Origin: Raoultibacter phocaeensis
GTDB taxonomy: Bacteria; Actinomycetota; Coriobacteriia; Coriobacteriales; Eggerthellaceae
Direction: 5' to 3'
DNA: 64,000 nucleotides
Assembly (NCBI RefSeq): GCF_901411515.1
Contig: NZ_CABDUX010000002.1
Coordinates: 1,736,001-1,800,000, forward strand
A model generated the notes under the pieces. It searched no databases, was not told the DNA's origin, and saw only the letters and a list, made by a program, of their open reading frames with translations. Positions 44,772-54,507 of the stretch are shown here, piece after piece (the first letter of the stretch is position 1; the number at the start of each line of letters is the position of its first letter). The position numbers and the translations under genes are program-made.

Positions 44772-46088
44772 ATGAAGCCGCAAAAACTCAACGACGAGGA
44801 ACTCGCTTCCGTAGCAGAGCTCGATTCGCCTATCCTCACCGCTTTGGCCGAATGGGCGAACAAGCGTCTCACCTGTTCGCACTGCAAGCGCTGCACGATC
44901 AGGTGCGAGGTGCTGGACCAACCCGGTCTCGATGTAGGCCTTGTCGAAGAAAGCTACCGCGAAATCACCGCCGTGCCCTTCGACGACCAGCCGGCAGCGG
45001 TCATCGAGCTCGTGCAGGAGCGCCCCGAGCTGTTCATTGCGCTTCGGCGCTGCTGCTTCTGCGGCTATTGCACGGCCACCTGCCAAACCCATGTGCTCGC
45101 AGCCGACCGGATGCGCGATTGGCGCGAGCTGTTCATGAGGGCGAACTACATGCCCCCCGACGATTCGCGCCTTGTCATGGTCGATAACGAGTGGCATATC
45201 TTCAGTGCGTACCGTGCCGTTTACGGCATCGGCTATCCCGAGTTCACCTCCTTGCCGCAAGCGGCCGAAGCGGGACCCGGCACCGTCGACACGCTGTTCT
45301 TCCCCGGCTGCTCGCTCGTCAGCTACACGCCTCATCTTGTACGCGCAGCGGGCCAATGGCTCACTGACGCCGGCATTTCCTGGGCGCTTTCCGACGAGTG
45401 CTGCGGAAGCCCCCTTATGAGCGCCGGGCTGTTCGACCGAGCGGCAGCGCTTCGCCAGCGCGTCATCGACCAGATGCACGAGGCGGGCATCACCCGTATG
45501 ATCACGGTGTGCCCCGGCTGCGGCGACGAGTTTTCTGAATACCTCGAAGGCAGCGGCATCGAGATCGTCCCGCTGCCCGAAGTGCTCTACATTGAGGCGC
45601 GGCGGCGCGAAGCTGCAGGTAAACCGAGCGGGTTTTCACCGCTTGGCGAGACCAGCCTCACGTTTTTCGATTCCTGCCACGACCGCGCAGACAACCGCCA
45701 CGGTAAGGCTATCCGCGCGCTCGCGAAACGCTATCTGCCCGATGCGACGCGCGTCGAGCTCGAGCATCACGGACGCGGTACGCTTTGCTGCGGAGCAGGC
45801 GGAGCCGTGGCCTCCTACGACGAGGACATCACGAACCGCCGCGTGTGGCGCGTGATCGAAGAAGCCCGGGCGACCGGCGCCGAAACGCTCGTTACCGCAT
45901 GCCCCACCTGTACCTACACCGTTGCCCAAGCGTGTTTGGGCGTTTCGCCCGAATACGGCATCGGCAACCGCCACTACCTCGAGCTTCTGTTTGGCGAACC
46001 CATCGACTGGCCGCTCATATTCGACCAGCTCGGCTCTATGTGGACCGGCGAATACGGCCCGTGGCTCAACCAGACGTTCTTCGGGTAG
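44772..46088 (+). CDS. Fe-S oxidoreductase with two CCG domains (HdrB/GlpC/LldE-like)
   Basis: 438 residues. Two N-terminal cluster motifs are CSHCKRCTIRC (about 35-45) and CCFCGYCTATC (about 94-104). Two cysteine-rich CCG domains follow: FFPGCS, DECCGSP, CPGCG; then DSCHDR, LCCGAGGA, CPTCTYT. In heterodisulfide reductase and glycerol-3-phosphate or lactate dehydrogenases such subunits pass electrons or hold a non-cubane cluster. It faces the minus-strand molybdoenzyme cluster, and the 52389-53408 product carries a second pair of CCG domains, so the two may serve the same electron chain. Confidence 0.85.
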   Translation: MKPQKLNDEELASVAELDSPILTALAEWANKRLTCSHCKRCTIRCEVLDQPGLDVGLVEESYREITAVPFDDQPAAVIELVQERPELFIALRRCCFCGYCTATCQTHVLAADRMRDWRELFMRANYMPPDDSRLVMVDNEWHIFSAYRAVYGIGYPEFTSLPQAAEAGPGTVDTLFFPGCSLVSYTPHLVRAAGQWLTDAGISWALSDECCGSPLMSAGLFDRAAALRQRVIDQMHEAGITRMITVCPGCGDEFSEYLEGSGIEIVPLPEVLYIEARRREAAGKPSGFSPLGETSLTFFDSCHDRADNRHGKAIRALAKRYLPDATRVELEHHGRGTLCCGAGGAVASYDEDITNRRVWRVIEEARATGAETLVTACPTCTYTVAQACLGVSPEYGIGNRHYLELLFGEPIDWPLIFDQLGSMWTGEYGPWLNQTFFG

Positions 46089-46149
46089 GCGCACGGCGCG
46101 TTTCGAAACCGCAATCTGCCAACCGATGCGGCGATTCGGAGTCTGGCCG

Positions 46150-46587
46150 TCAGATACAGGGCGCTTTCTTCCTCATCGGAAGCGGGCTGCATTCGTCGAA
46201 GAGTTCGCACTCGTCGCATTCCTCGACGATGGGGGGATGGATGTCATCCCACGGGATCGCCTCGAATCCGAGCGCTTCGTAAAACGCACGGCTCGTTCCC
46301 CGCGATACGAGCCGAAGCTCCCCGAACTCTCCGAGGGCGCCTTCGACAAGCGCACGTCCCACACCGAATCCGCGCCACGTCGAGTACACGACAACGGGAT
46401 TGATGTGGCACACGCCTGCGCTATCGAACACAAGGCGGATGAAGCCGACGATATCGCCGTCATCGCTCACGGCAACGCGCACGGTATCGCCCGGCTCGAT
46501 CGGCCCCATGCCCTCAAGCGACGAATAAGCGGTAAGCGTTGCGCAATCGCCCGGCTCGGCATGTCTGATGGTGAACAGTTCGCTCAT
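46150..46587 (-). CDS. GNAT-family N-acetyltransferase with Cys-rich tail
   Basis: 145 residues. The GNAT core has INPVVVYSTWRGFGVGRALVEGAL (acetyl-CoA binding, about 62-85) and SRAFYEALGFE (motif B). The C terminus ends EECDECELFDEC, four cysteines that could bind metal and are unusual for GNATs. It starts 9 bases after the DUF169 gene stop, so the two are co-transcribed. The acetyl acceptor is unknown. Confidence 0.87.
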   Translation of the reverse strand: MSELFTIRHAEPGDCATLTAYSSLEGMGPIEPGDTVRVAVSDDGDIVGFIRLVFDSAGVCHINPVVVYSTWRGFGVGRALVEGALGEFGELRLVSRGTSRAFYEALGFEAIPWDDIHPPIVEECDECELFDECSPLPMRKKAPCI

Positions 46588-46596
46588 GACGCAATC

Positions 46597-47580
46597 CTAA
46601 AACGGGGGCAGGTATATTTTGTCGCGCGACTGCGGGATGGCCTTCTTGCCGAGCTCGGTAAGCCCTTTGACGACCTGCGGCATGAGCGAGACGGGAATGC
46701 CCATCATCATGCAATCGTCGCCCACATCGGAGCTTGCGCGGCACCCGTAGCATCCGAACGAGATGTTGATCTCGCCCGAGGTCATCGGCAAAAGCGTGGT
46801 CTCGACGCACTGGGCGTTGTATCCGCTTGCATGGAAGTCATGGCGATGGCCCGTGTAGTACGAAGTGGCCATCGAAAGCCACATGATCTGTTCAGGCTGA
46901 GCCACGATGGCGACGACCTCGGCTTCGCACGCCGCATCGGAAAGCGGCGTGACCACCGTCGCGTCTACGGTACGCGGCTCCAGGCACGGGCGCTCAAGCA
47001 CCATCCGCTTGGCAGCCTCCACCGAATCGAGCTTATGGAACAGGATGTACAGCTCGCCCGACGCAAGCTTCTCCGGCATCTCCGTAAGACCCAGGATCGA
47101 CGTTCCGTCAGGGCATGCGTGGCGGTTCGCCGGCATCATGAGCGAGCGCCCCCGCCGAGCTGCCATAAGCGACTGGCAGTACCGCAGCCTCTCTTCGGGA
47201 ATCGGCACATCGGGAACCGGATCGCCCGCCTTGACGAGCGATATCGCCACCGGATGCCACCGAAGCCCCAGCACCTCGGTCAAAACGCGCGACCACTCGG
47301 CGTAGAGCGCCTTGGTCTTGGGATCGAGCGGAGCCGCCTTCTCGCGATCGGCGAACACCGATGCCGCCGCAGCCGACGCCTCGATGCGGATCGCATGTTC
47401 CGGGCACTGCCCCGCGCATGTCTCGCATCCCCAGCAATCCTCGGCTCGAACTGCTTGAGGGCAGTCATCCATCACGAATACATTGACCGGGCAGAACGCC
47501 TCGCAGAGCCCGCAGGACGTGCAGGCCCCCCTATCGATATGCACCGTATAAGCGACTTCTGCCGCTTTGCCGTTTTCCAT
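46597..47580 (-). CDS. Ferredoxin-DUF169 fusion protein
   Basis: 327 residues from MENGKAAEV at 47580 (AAAGGG upstream). Two [4Fe-4S] motifs occupy the N terminus: CTSCGLCEAFCPVN (about 20-33) and CWGCETCAGQCPEHAI (about 50-65). Residues 90-327 are a DUF169 domain: WHPVAISLVKAGDPVPD, then RYCQSLMAARRGRSLMM, FGCYGCRASSDVGDDCMMMGIP. DUF169 proteins hold conserved cysteines and are found mainly in anaerobes; their reaction is unknown to me. It belongs to the minus-strand molybdoenzyme neighbourhood. Confidence 0.85.
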   Translation of the reverse strand: MENGKAAEVAYTVHIDRGACTSCGLCEAFCPVNVFVMDDCPQAVRAEDCWGCETCAGQCPEHAIRIEASAAAASVFADREKAAPLDPKTKALYAEWSRVLTEVLGLRWHPVAISLVKAGDPVPDVPIPEERLRYCQSLMAARRGRSLMMPANRHACPDGTSILGLTEMPEKLASGELYILFHKLDSVEAAKRMVLERPCLEPRTVDATVVTPLSDAACEAEVVAIVAQPEQIMWLSMATSYYTGHRHDFHASGYNAQCVETTLLPMTSGEINISFGCYGCRASSDVGDDCMMMGIPVSLMPQVVKGLTELGKKAIPQSRDKIYLPPF

Positions 47581-47744
47581 TAAAAAGCCCTTTCTATCAC
47601 TCAAAAAGCCAGGAAGTCAGGTGATCGCGCAGGACGGTGCCCACAAAACGAGTGCAGGATCGCAACCAGCCCACAGGGTTGATTCGCGCGACCCAGGGAT
47701 CGTCTGAGCGACCAGACGCCGCCTGCGTGCCCGCCGCCGCAGGT

Positions 47745-49067
47745 TTACCGCAGCTCTTCTTTCCCCCAAGGAGGATACACCCTTCTCCCCGAATCGTCCG
47801 TCAAATGATACGAACAGAACGGGATGGCGCGCCCATCGGGCACCGTCACCATCATAGAGCATTCGCGCAGCCGCTGCACGTCCATCGACGTGGCATCCAT
47901 ATAGTTCATGATGACGATCGAAAGCCCGCTCGATACGTCGTGACCGCGCGCCGCGAGTATGTCCAGAAACACCGAGCCTTGCGGGCTGTCCGGACTGTAT
48001 CCCGCTCGATATTCCTCATCGGTCAGAAGCTTCGTAGCCGGCACGAACCCGCTCGGGTGTTCGGCCTGATCGCTCTTTAGCAGAAAGACGCCGGTGTCGC
48101 ACAGCGGGTTCGAGCAGCCGAGCGGCCAGATGTCGTAGGGATCGAGCAGACCGTCCGACTGCTCGGCGAGCCCGAACGCCACGTCGCCCGCCGACATGGG
48201 CATGGCCCGCGTCGCATCGAAACGTCCCGAGGTAAACGCAGGCTGCAGCGCTAGACCCGCCACCACATCGGCGTTATCCAGGCAGAAACGCAGCAGATCG
48301 CCGAGCTGCTTGTCATTGGATCCCGCGACCACGGCCACCGACAGCACCACCTGGATGCCAACCTCGCGACACCGTTCGATCACCTTCATCTTGATATCGA
48401 GGATATCGCGCCCGCACGTTGCTTCGTACACATCGCCTGTCAGGCCGTCGAACGAAAGGTACACGCCCGTGAGCCCCGCGAATACGAGCTCTTCCAGATA
48501 CCCGTCACGCGCCGCGATCACGAGGCCGTTCGTATTGACCTCGATACCCCAGAAGCCTTTGTCCCTGCCCATGCGGATGATTTCGGGCAAGTCTTTGCGA
48601 CACGTCGGCTCGCCGCCCGTGATCTGCACGGCGCCGTCTGTTCCCACGGCGTTCGCGATCACCTCGTACATGGCGTCGATCTCCGCAAGCGTTGGATCGC
48701 CCTCGCCGGTCTCGGCGCTCATAAAGCATACCGGGCAGTGCAGGTTGCAGTTGCGGGTGACCTCGATCTCAAGCAGGGTACCTCGGCGCTCATGGCGCGA
48801 GCAGGTGCCGCACCCGTAAGGGCACGCGGCCCCGGCCGGTATCGTGTTTTCTGGCTTGGTCTTAGGAAACGCATGGTTCCTCAACCAAAGGTAATGGTCG
48901 GCGTCGGGCCACATGCGCGTGGCGAGCGGCCCGTGCTCTGAGCAGGTGCGCTCCATCCACACCACGCCTTCACCGTCGGCGTACACTTCGGCGGGAAGCT
49001 CTTTCAGGCACGTCGGGCAAAGCGCGATCGTCTTGTGGAGCGGGGTTTTCGCAACAGATGTGCTCAT
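47745..49067 (-). CDS. Radical SAM protein, MJ0619/Tes-like architecture
   Basis: 440 residues from MSTSVAKTP at 49067. An N-terminal cysteine-rich part (ALCPTC, TCSEHG, then ACPYGCGTCSRHE near 81-93) precedes the radical-SAM motif CNLHCPVC (Cys107, 111, 114). GGEPTCR and EVNTNGLVI follow in the SAM barrel. This N-terminal layout is known from archaeal MJ0619-type methylases and tetraether lipid synthases, and from uncharacterised bacterial homologues. It starts 7 bases after the DUF2064 gene, a partner often named rSAM-associated transferase 1. The substrate is unknown. Confidence 0.87.
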   Translation of the reverse strand: MSTSVAKTPLHKTIALCPTCLKELPAEVYADGEGVVWMERTCSEHGPLATRMWPDADHYLWLRNHAFPKTKPENTIPAGAACPYGCGTCSRHERRGTLLEIEVTRNCNLHCPVCFMSAETGEGDPTLAEIDAMYEVIANAVGTDGAVQITGGEPTCRKDLPEIIRMGRDKGFWGIEVNTNGLVIAARDGYLEELVFAGLTGVYLSFDGLTGDVYEATCGRDILDIKMKVIERCREVGIQVVLSVAVVAGSNDKQLGDLLRFCLDNADVVAGLALQPAFTSGRFDATRAMPMSAGDVAFGLAEQSDGLLDPYDIWPLGCSNPLCDTGVFLLKSDQAEHPSGFVPATKLLTDEEYRAGYSPDSPQGSVFLDILAARGHDVSSGLSIVIMNYMDATSMDVQRLRECSMMVTVPDGRAIPFCSYHLTDDSGRRVYPPWGKEELR

Positions 49068-49074
49068 GGGATTC

Positions 49075-49932
49075 CTATTCGTCGATGTACTGACGGGGAT
49101 CGTGATTGTCGTTGGGAGGCGTAGTGATGCGCAAGCCGATGAAGTCGACCCAGTCGAGCACACGCTGCGGCACGTAGATGCCAGGCTGCGCCTTGGCCGC
49201 TTCGGCAATCGCGCGGATGCACGATACCGTATGGGCCAGATCCGTCATCTCGTCGACATCGGACACCGGCGACAAGAACGCCGAGGGGATGTTCTTGTCC
49301 TGCAGCTTCTCTACGTACCCGTCAAGAGCGGGACGGCCGCCCGTGTTGTAGTACACGCCTTGATGGTCGATCGGCGTGTTGTAGCTGAAGCCGACGAGCG
49401 AGGTTCCGCATTCCTGACACGGCGCCTGTACGAAACCGGGAGTACCGAGCGCCTGATAGTAATCGAGCCAGCCGAACGCTTGCGATACATGCGAGCGCGG
49501 CATGGTGGGAATATCGCCGCCGACCGAAACGATGCTCTCGTAACCGAGCGCGAAAATCTGGGCGAACGCATCGTCGAAATGGTCGTCGAACGTGGCACCC
49601 TTGTCGGTGATGTAGTGGATCTCCATGGGCCACGGGCCTATTTCGTCGTAGGTTGCCTTCATGACCTCGACGTTTTCGGCCGGCGTAGTCGATACGAAGA
49701 AGTCGTAGGTGATCTTGGTCGCTTTGGGGTCGCTTTCCACAAGCGCATCGTTTTCCGCCTGAAGCTCAAGCAGCACCTGCATGCACAGCTCCGATACGTC
49801 GAACAGGCTCCGCTTGAAGAACTCGGCAGCCTGTTCGTCGGAGAACGGACCGCTCGCCACAAGACGCGTCTTCACCATCCCGGGAACCGGGGGCTTGCTG
49901 AACAAGAGCAGGGCGTGTTTCTTTTCCGCCAT
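49075..49932 (-). CDS. DUF2064 / rSAM-associated glycosyltransferase-like protein
   Basis: 285 residues. LLLFSKPPVPGMVKTRL (about 8-24) is the nucleotide-binding hallmark of DUF2064/TIGR04282 (CofC-like GT-A fold). SVGGDIPTMPRSHVSQAF matches the metal-binding GxDxP region. Members are called rSAM/selenodomain-associated transferase 1; their acceptor is generally unknown. It ends 7 bases before the radical SAM start, an operon pair. Confidence 0.85.
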   Translation of the reverse strand: MAEKKHALLLFSKPPVPGMVKTRLVASGPFSDEQAAEFFKRSLFDVSELCMQVLLELQAENDALVESDPKATKITYDFFVSTTPAENVEVMKATYDEIGPWPMEIHYITDKGATFDDHFDDAFAQIFALGYESIVSVGGDIPTMPRSHVSQAFGWLDYYQALGTPGFVQAPCQECGTSLVGFSYNTPIDHQGVYYNTGGRPALDGYVEKLQDKNIPSAFLSPVSDVDEMTDLAHTVSCIRAIAEAAKAQPGIYVPQRVLDWVDFIGLRITTPPNDNHDPRQYIDE

Positions 49933-50095
49933 TCGATATCTCCTCGTCTATCGTGTCGTACCGAGCAGCGCTGCGCTCTCGGCCTTTTTCGTTGTTCTGT
50001 TCGGCGCTTTCGCCGATGTGCCTCGTACGGCTTTTACCGAGGCAATCGGCTTTCCGCCGCCGTACCCGGCAGCCGACCGCGCCTTTGGCCTTCGC

Positions 50096-52402
50096 CTACG
50101 TCGCCCGATCATCCGCCTTTTGAATCGTGCACTGAATCGCGTTGTACGCCCAGGTTCCGATCATCGCTTCGCCGTCTGCAACCGAGCAGTCGGTCAGCAG
50201 ATTGATGTTCGACTCGAACATCCCGCCGAACCCGGGAGCTCCCGGCACGCGCTCGGGAAACCACCATCCGTAATCGGCGCTCACGATGTCGTCGCGCATG
50301 GGCGCGGTTTTCAGTATAAAGCTCGCCGCGCCCTTGCCGTTCGAAAGCACGACCGGATCGCCGTCGGAAAGCCCGAGCCGCTCGGCCGTTTGCGGGCTCA
50401 CCTCAGCCAAGGGATGAGGATAGCTCGCACGGAAATCCGGGTTGGAAAGGAACATCGAGGCGTTGTAGGGCTGCTTGCGCGCTCCGGTTATGAGCATGAG
50501 GCACTCGCCCGCCTGGCCGCGTACTCCAACGTCCGAAAGCGCTTTGCCGCTCGCCGCGACCTCGTCCGGAATCGCACCGCCCGGTACAGCTACAGTCTGC
50601 GCCGCACCGCTCGCCGCATCGCCGATCGCCGCGCGCGACGAAGGTGTCGGCAACCGATCGCCACCGTGCTCGCCTAAGATCTCGCAGGCAAGCTCGATTT
50701 TACCTGTGGTCGTCGCGAATCCCACAGGCTCGCCGTCCGCACCTGCCGCCTCGTGCTTTTCGAAAGCGGGCGGGCGCCAGTACAGACCCGTCTGGCAGTA
50801 CTCATCCCAACTCATAGCGGCATCGGCAAGCGTGCGGGCGTAGGCCCCCTCGAGCGTCTCGTCGGGCCAATCCTCACCTTGCCCGAGGCGAAGGCCCAGT
50901 TCGCGGAACACGTCGTAATCGACCTTGCGCTCGTAGTAAGGTGCGACCGCGGCAGGTCCGCCGTAGGCGATGTTCGCCACACCGCCGTGAGCCTGAAACG
51001 TCGGACGCTCGATGGCGCCTGCGGCGGGCAGCACGTAATCGGCGATGCTCGCCGTGGGGGTCAAGTAGTATTCGAGCACCACAAGCAGGTCGAGCGAGGT
51101 GAGCGCCTCGAACACGCGGTTGGTGTCGGCGTAGGTCACAAGCGGGTTCGTAGCTTCAACGATGAGCGCCCGCACCGGATACGGATCGGATTCGAGCATG
51201 GCTTTGAGCACGAGATCGGGATGGGCGGATGTCAGATAGCGAACCGGAAGCCTGCGCCCGAGCCGCTCGGTCAACGCGCGCACTTTCTCGTATCCCTCGT
51301 AGCACTGCAACGGGGTATAGGGCGTATTGAGGCACGACGCCTTCTGCGCGTCGGTCATGCGGGCGGAGAGTTCGAGATCGACCTCGGGCGTGAAATCGCT
51401 CATCTCGGCGAGTACGCAGGCGCCGGGCTTGTCGACGTTGCCTGTGATGGCGCGCAGACAGCAGATGGCGCGATGCGTCGGGGCTACGTCAGGGCCGATC
51501 TGATCGACGCCGCGGCCCGACACGAGCGCCGCCGCGCGTGCACGGCCGAATATCCGCGCTGCGCGCACGATATCGGCAGCCTCGAGCCCGCATACCGCAG
51601 CAACCGCTTCGGGGGTGTAGGCCCGCACGTGTTCGACCAGTTCGTCAAAGCCGTGACACCAGCGCTCGACAAAGGTACGGTCGATGAGGTTCTCTTCGAC
51701 GATGACGTGGATCAGTCCGAGCGCGAGCGTGCAGTCGGTACCGGGTTTCACGGGCAGCCACAGATCGGCGCGGGCGGCAACCTGCGTGCGCCTCGGGTCG
51801 ATCACCACAAGCGGCACCTCGCTTTTCGAAAGGGCGATAAGCGAGCGCCAGAACGCGGAGTTGTCGGATTGCGCCGGATTCGTCCCCCAGATAAACACCG
51901 CCTCGGTGCGCGTGGGGTCGATATCCGCCTCCACGGTCCATCCGAACGTGAGCGCATCCATCCAAATGCGCGGGTTCCAGCATATCTGACCGATGCCCAT
52001 GTTGTTGGGAGATCCGAACAGGCTCATGAACCGATGGAGCGGCCAGAACGACGCATGGGGACCTCCGATGGCGCTGGCAAGCGTCGCAGGACCGTGCTTT
52101 TCTGCAAGAGCACGCAGGCGCGCCGCGATGTCGTCGAGCGCTTCGTCCCAGCTTATGCGCTCCCACTGGTTCGAACCGCGCTCGCCGATGCGGCGCAGCG
52201 GGTAGTTGATACGGTCGGGATCGTCGAGCACCTCAAGGTTCATGCGCCAGCGCCGGCAACCGCGGACGATCTTCTCGTCGTAAGGATAGCGTGACGTATC
52301 GGGCTCAAGGTCGACCACGCGCCCGTCTTCAACCGTTGCGGTAAACGCGCACAAATATCCGCAAAAGTGGCAGTTCGTGGGTTTCAGCTCACGCACGCTC
52401 AT
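50096..52402 (-). CDS. Cytoplasmic molybdopterin (bis-MGD) oxidoreductase
   Basis: 768 residues from MSVRELKP at 52402 (GGGGAG upstream). The N-terminal [4Fe-4S] motif is CHFCGYLC with a distal Cys in RGCRRW. The bis-MGD signatures are present (WERISWDEALDDIA, FIWGTNPAQSDN, VVIDPRRTQVAARADLWLPVKPGTD, GATNPL-like, VLPAAGAIERPT). The probable Mo ligand is the Cys of GQICWNP. No Tat signal. The C-terminal GWWFPER...NINLLTD is shared with the 55088-58009 enzyme, so they are paralogues. It overlaps the upstream CCG gene by 14 bases, so that protein is its likely electron partner. Substrate unknown. Confidence 0.9.
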   Translation of the reverse strand: MSVRELKPTNCHFCGYLCAFTATVEDGRVVDLEPDTSRYPYDEKIVRGCRRWRMNLEVLDDPDRINYPLRRIGERGSNQWERISWDEALDDIAARLRALAEKHGPATLASAIGGPHASFWPLHRFMSLFGSPNNMGIGQICWNPRIWMDALTFGWTVEADIDPTRTEAVFIWGTNPAQSDNSAFWRSLIALSKSEVPLVVIDPRRTQVAARADLWLPVKPGTDCTLALGLIHVIVEENLIDRTFVERWCHGFDELVEHVRAYTPEAVAAVCGLEAADIVRAARIFGRARAAALVSGRGVDQIGPDVAPTHRAICCLRAITGNVDKPGACVLAEMSDFTPEVDLELSARMTDAQKASCLNTPYTPLQCYEGYEKVRALTERLGRRLPVRYLTSAHPDLVLKAMLESDPYPVRALIVEATNPLVTYADTNRVFEALTSLDLLVVLEYYLTPTASIADYVLPAAGAIERPTFQAHGGVANIAYGGPAAVAPYYERKVDYDVFRELGLRLGQGEDWPDETLEGAYARTLADAAMSWDEYCQTGLYWRPPAFEKHEAAGADGEPVGFATTTGKIELACEILGEHGGDRLPTPSSRAAIGDAASGAAQTVAVPGGAIPDEVAASGKALSDVGVRGQAGECLMLITGARKQPYNASMFLSNPDFRASYPHPLAEVSPQTAERLGLSDGDPVVLSNGKGAASFILKTAPMRDDIVSADYGWWFPERVPGAPGFGGMFESNINLLTDCSVADGEAMIGTWAYNAIQCTIQKADDRAT

Positions 52403-53408
52403 CGGCGCTCCCCTCGTCGGTCGGCGCACTGTTCGCGCCCGGAGATGTCTGCGCGCAATCGGCATCCGGCACAGCAGACGCGCCGCAGCACGCACCGCCC
52501 GAAAGTCCGTCGTAGTCCCGCCTGCCCGACCGCGCCTCGAACAAGAACCTCATCTGAAGGTACGGCGGTAACCCGTCCCAGTCGATGCGCTCGTCGCACA
52601 GAAGTTCGAGATAGTGCATCACCGGCAGGGTATCCTGAAAGCTCGAAAGCTGCGACGAGCAGCTCATGCACACGGTTACGAGGCCGTCGGCTCCCGCCGA
52701 CTTGCCCTCTTCGCCCCGCCGCTTCGCCTGACGCGTTGCCGCATCCGGCTTGCCCGCCGCCTTTGCGAGCGAGCCGCAGCACAAAGACGATGCGCGGTTG
52801 TGCTCCATCTCGACAAGCAAGTCGCCTGCGATGAGGCTGCGCACGCCGCGGGCAAATTCGCCGATCGTGCGGTCGGGGCAGGAATCGTGTACGGCGAGCG
52901 TCGGCGCATCGCCCGCGTACGCGATGCCGTTGCGCTCGAAGAACGTACGCACGCGCTCGGGCTCAAGCGCGATTCCGTGTGCCGCGAGCACCTCGGGCAG
53001 CACGATCACCTCGACATCGGACACAGCCGGATCGAAGCTGAGCATACGGCGCACTTCAGCCGTACAGTTCGGGCATGCCGTAACGATGCGGCGCACCCCC
53101 GCCTCGGCAACCGAGCGCGAAAATTCCGAGCGGAAAGCCGGGCAGAGCACATCGGCATCGGGTTCGAACGAAAGCAGCTTGCCGCAGCACAGAAGCGAGA
53201 TGCCGTCCACTTCGCCCAGATCGGTCAGCATTTCGTACACCTTGCTCATAAGCGGTTGCGCGAAGTTGATCACCGAACAACCCGGGAAGAAAACGGAGCG
53301 CGCGCCATGGCCATGCTTACGGTCTGCCCGCCCGAGCAGTTCGTAGGCATACCCATCGAGCGCGATTGCGCTATTCGTCAACGCATCTTCATACACAACC
53401 CGACCCAC
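52389..53408 (-). CDS. CCG-domain Fe-S protein (HdrB/DsrK-like)
   Basis: 339 residues. Two CCG domains: FFPGCSV, SLLCCGKL, CPNCTAE (about 40-125), then HDSCPDR, SLCCGSLA, CMSCSSQL (about 170-260). No ferredoxin motif precedes them. An unusual Ser/Ala/Asp-rich tail with a CC pair ends the protein. Its stop overlaps the molybdoenzyme start, so the two are translationally coupled. In related systems such subunits carry electrons between thiols, ferredoxin and a catalytic enzyme. Confidence 0.85.
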   Translation of the reverse strand: MGRVVYEDALTNSAIALDGYAYELLGRADRKHGHGARSVFFPGCSVINFAQPLMSKVYEMLTDLGEVDGISLLCCGKLLSFEPDADVLCPAFRSEFSRSVAEAGVRRIVTACPNCTAEVRRMLSFDPAVSDVEVIVLPEVLAAHGIALEPERVRTFFERNGIAYAGDAPTLAVHDSCPDRTIGEFARGVRSLIAGDLLVEMEHNRASSLCCGSLAKAAGKPDAATRQAKRRGEEGKSAGADGLVTVCMSCSSQLSSFQDTLPVMHYLELLCDERIDWDGLPPYLQMRFLFEARSGRRDYDGLSGGACCGASAVPDADCAQTSPGANSAPTDEGSADERA

Positions 53409-53480
53409 GCCTGACTCCTATTCGCCAGAAGGCACCGAAACCATCCGGCGCCTTCGTCGTTGCTCTATGCCGTTCTCAAT

Positions 53481-53511
53481 CGGCCGTCGCACCTAGAAGC
53501 TGCGACGGCCG
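53481..53511. terminator. Hairpin between the NrfD and CCG genes
   Basis: CGGCCGTCGCA (53481-53491) pairs perfectly with TGCGACGGCCG (53501-53511), loop 9. No T-run follows on the minus strand. It probably separates the Mo/FeS/NrfD operon from the CCG/Mo operon or reduces read-through. Confidence 0.5.
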
Positions 53512-53532
53512 TAAGGATCTTACGAGAACATA

Positions 53533-54507
53533 TTAGTACAGATTCTCCTTGCCCCGCCACTTCGATACGAACGTTTCGTCGCCCTTGGCGATGCGGTTGT
53601 AGTAGCGGTTCTCGCCGGGGATCTCGGCGCGCTCGTCGGAGTACACGCACAGATAGCGAAGAAGCAAGCCGCCGAGCAGCACGAGCACCGGCGCCACGAT
53701 CGTTGATGCCGCAGAATGGCCGCCGCCGATGTAGAGGATGAGCGGGATGACCAAGCCGAAGCCAATCATGCCGATCCAGAACAAGGGAGCGGTCTTGCCC
53801 TTGACCCAGCGCGTGGCGACGGCTTTTGCCGTCTGGTTGCCAGCACCCAAGAACGAGAGCACCATGATGAGCAGCACCACGATCTCGGCGCACACGAGCA
53901 CGATGTCGATAACGTGCACGATCTCGTGGATGATCTCGGTGACGACAACGGCTTCAAGGCTGAACTCGACCGGCCAGCCACCGAGGCTGAGCGCGATGGC
54001 TGCGCACGCCGTGGAGATGGCCGATATAGTGAACAGCACCGGAAGCGCTGGGGTCGCCCAAAACGCATGCGCCTTCAGCGTGGAGAGCATGACGCCCGTG
54101 TACACCATGATGCCGAAGCCCGCGAGGCCCGCAAGAGCGAGGAACACGCCGCGCCCGCCAGCCAAAACGCCGGCAAGCCCGCTGATCCATTCCCAAGGCA
54201 GATACGACGCCCACCAAAGCGCGCCGAACACCATGGCGATTACGAGCAGCGTTGCACCCCACTTGATAATGGCGGTCGCCGTGGTCCATACGCGCCAGAA
54301 CACAAGCGGCTGCCCCAGCTCGAACACCAGAAAGAAGCATCCGACGGCAAGGGCTGCGAGCGCCAGGAACATCGGCCACGCGAACAGGACGCCCGCACCC
54401 GGGGTGATGAAGAAGTCGAAGATGGCGGAAAGGAACATGATGCCGCCGCCAAGGCCACCCAAGAACAGATAGATGACGATGGGCATCTCCCAATAATGAT
54501 GTTTCAT
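53533..54507 (-). CDS. NrfD/PsrC-type membrane subunit
   Basis: 324 residues with about nine hydrophobic segments. The start HYWEMPIVIYLFLGGLGGGIMFLSAI is the classical NrfD signature. GQPLVFWRVW, FGIMVYTGVMLST and TEIIHEIVHVIDI mark the quinone-site helices. It anchors the ferredoxin and molybdoenzyme to the membrane and exchanges electrons with menaquinone. It overlaps the ferredoxin stop by one base (TAATG). With a cytoplasmic catalytic subunit, the complex would act on an intracellular substrate. Confidence 0.93.
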   Translation of the reverse strand: MKHHYWEMPIVIYLFLGGLGGGIMFLSAIFDFFITPGAGVLFAWPMFLALAALAVGCFFLVFELGQPLVFWRVWTTATAIIKWGATLLVIAMVFGALWWASYLPWEWISGLAGVLAGGRGVFLALAGLAGFGIMVYTGVMLSTLKAHAFWATPALPVLFTISAISTACAAIALSLGGWPVEFSLEAVVVTEIIHEIVHVIDIVLVCAEIVVLLIMVLSFLGAGNQTAKAVATRWVKGKTAPLFWIGMIGFGLVIPLILYIGGGHSAASTIVAPVLVLLGGLLLRYLCVYSDERAEIPGENRYYNRIAKGDETFVSKWRGKENLY

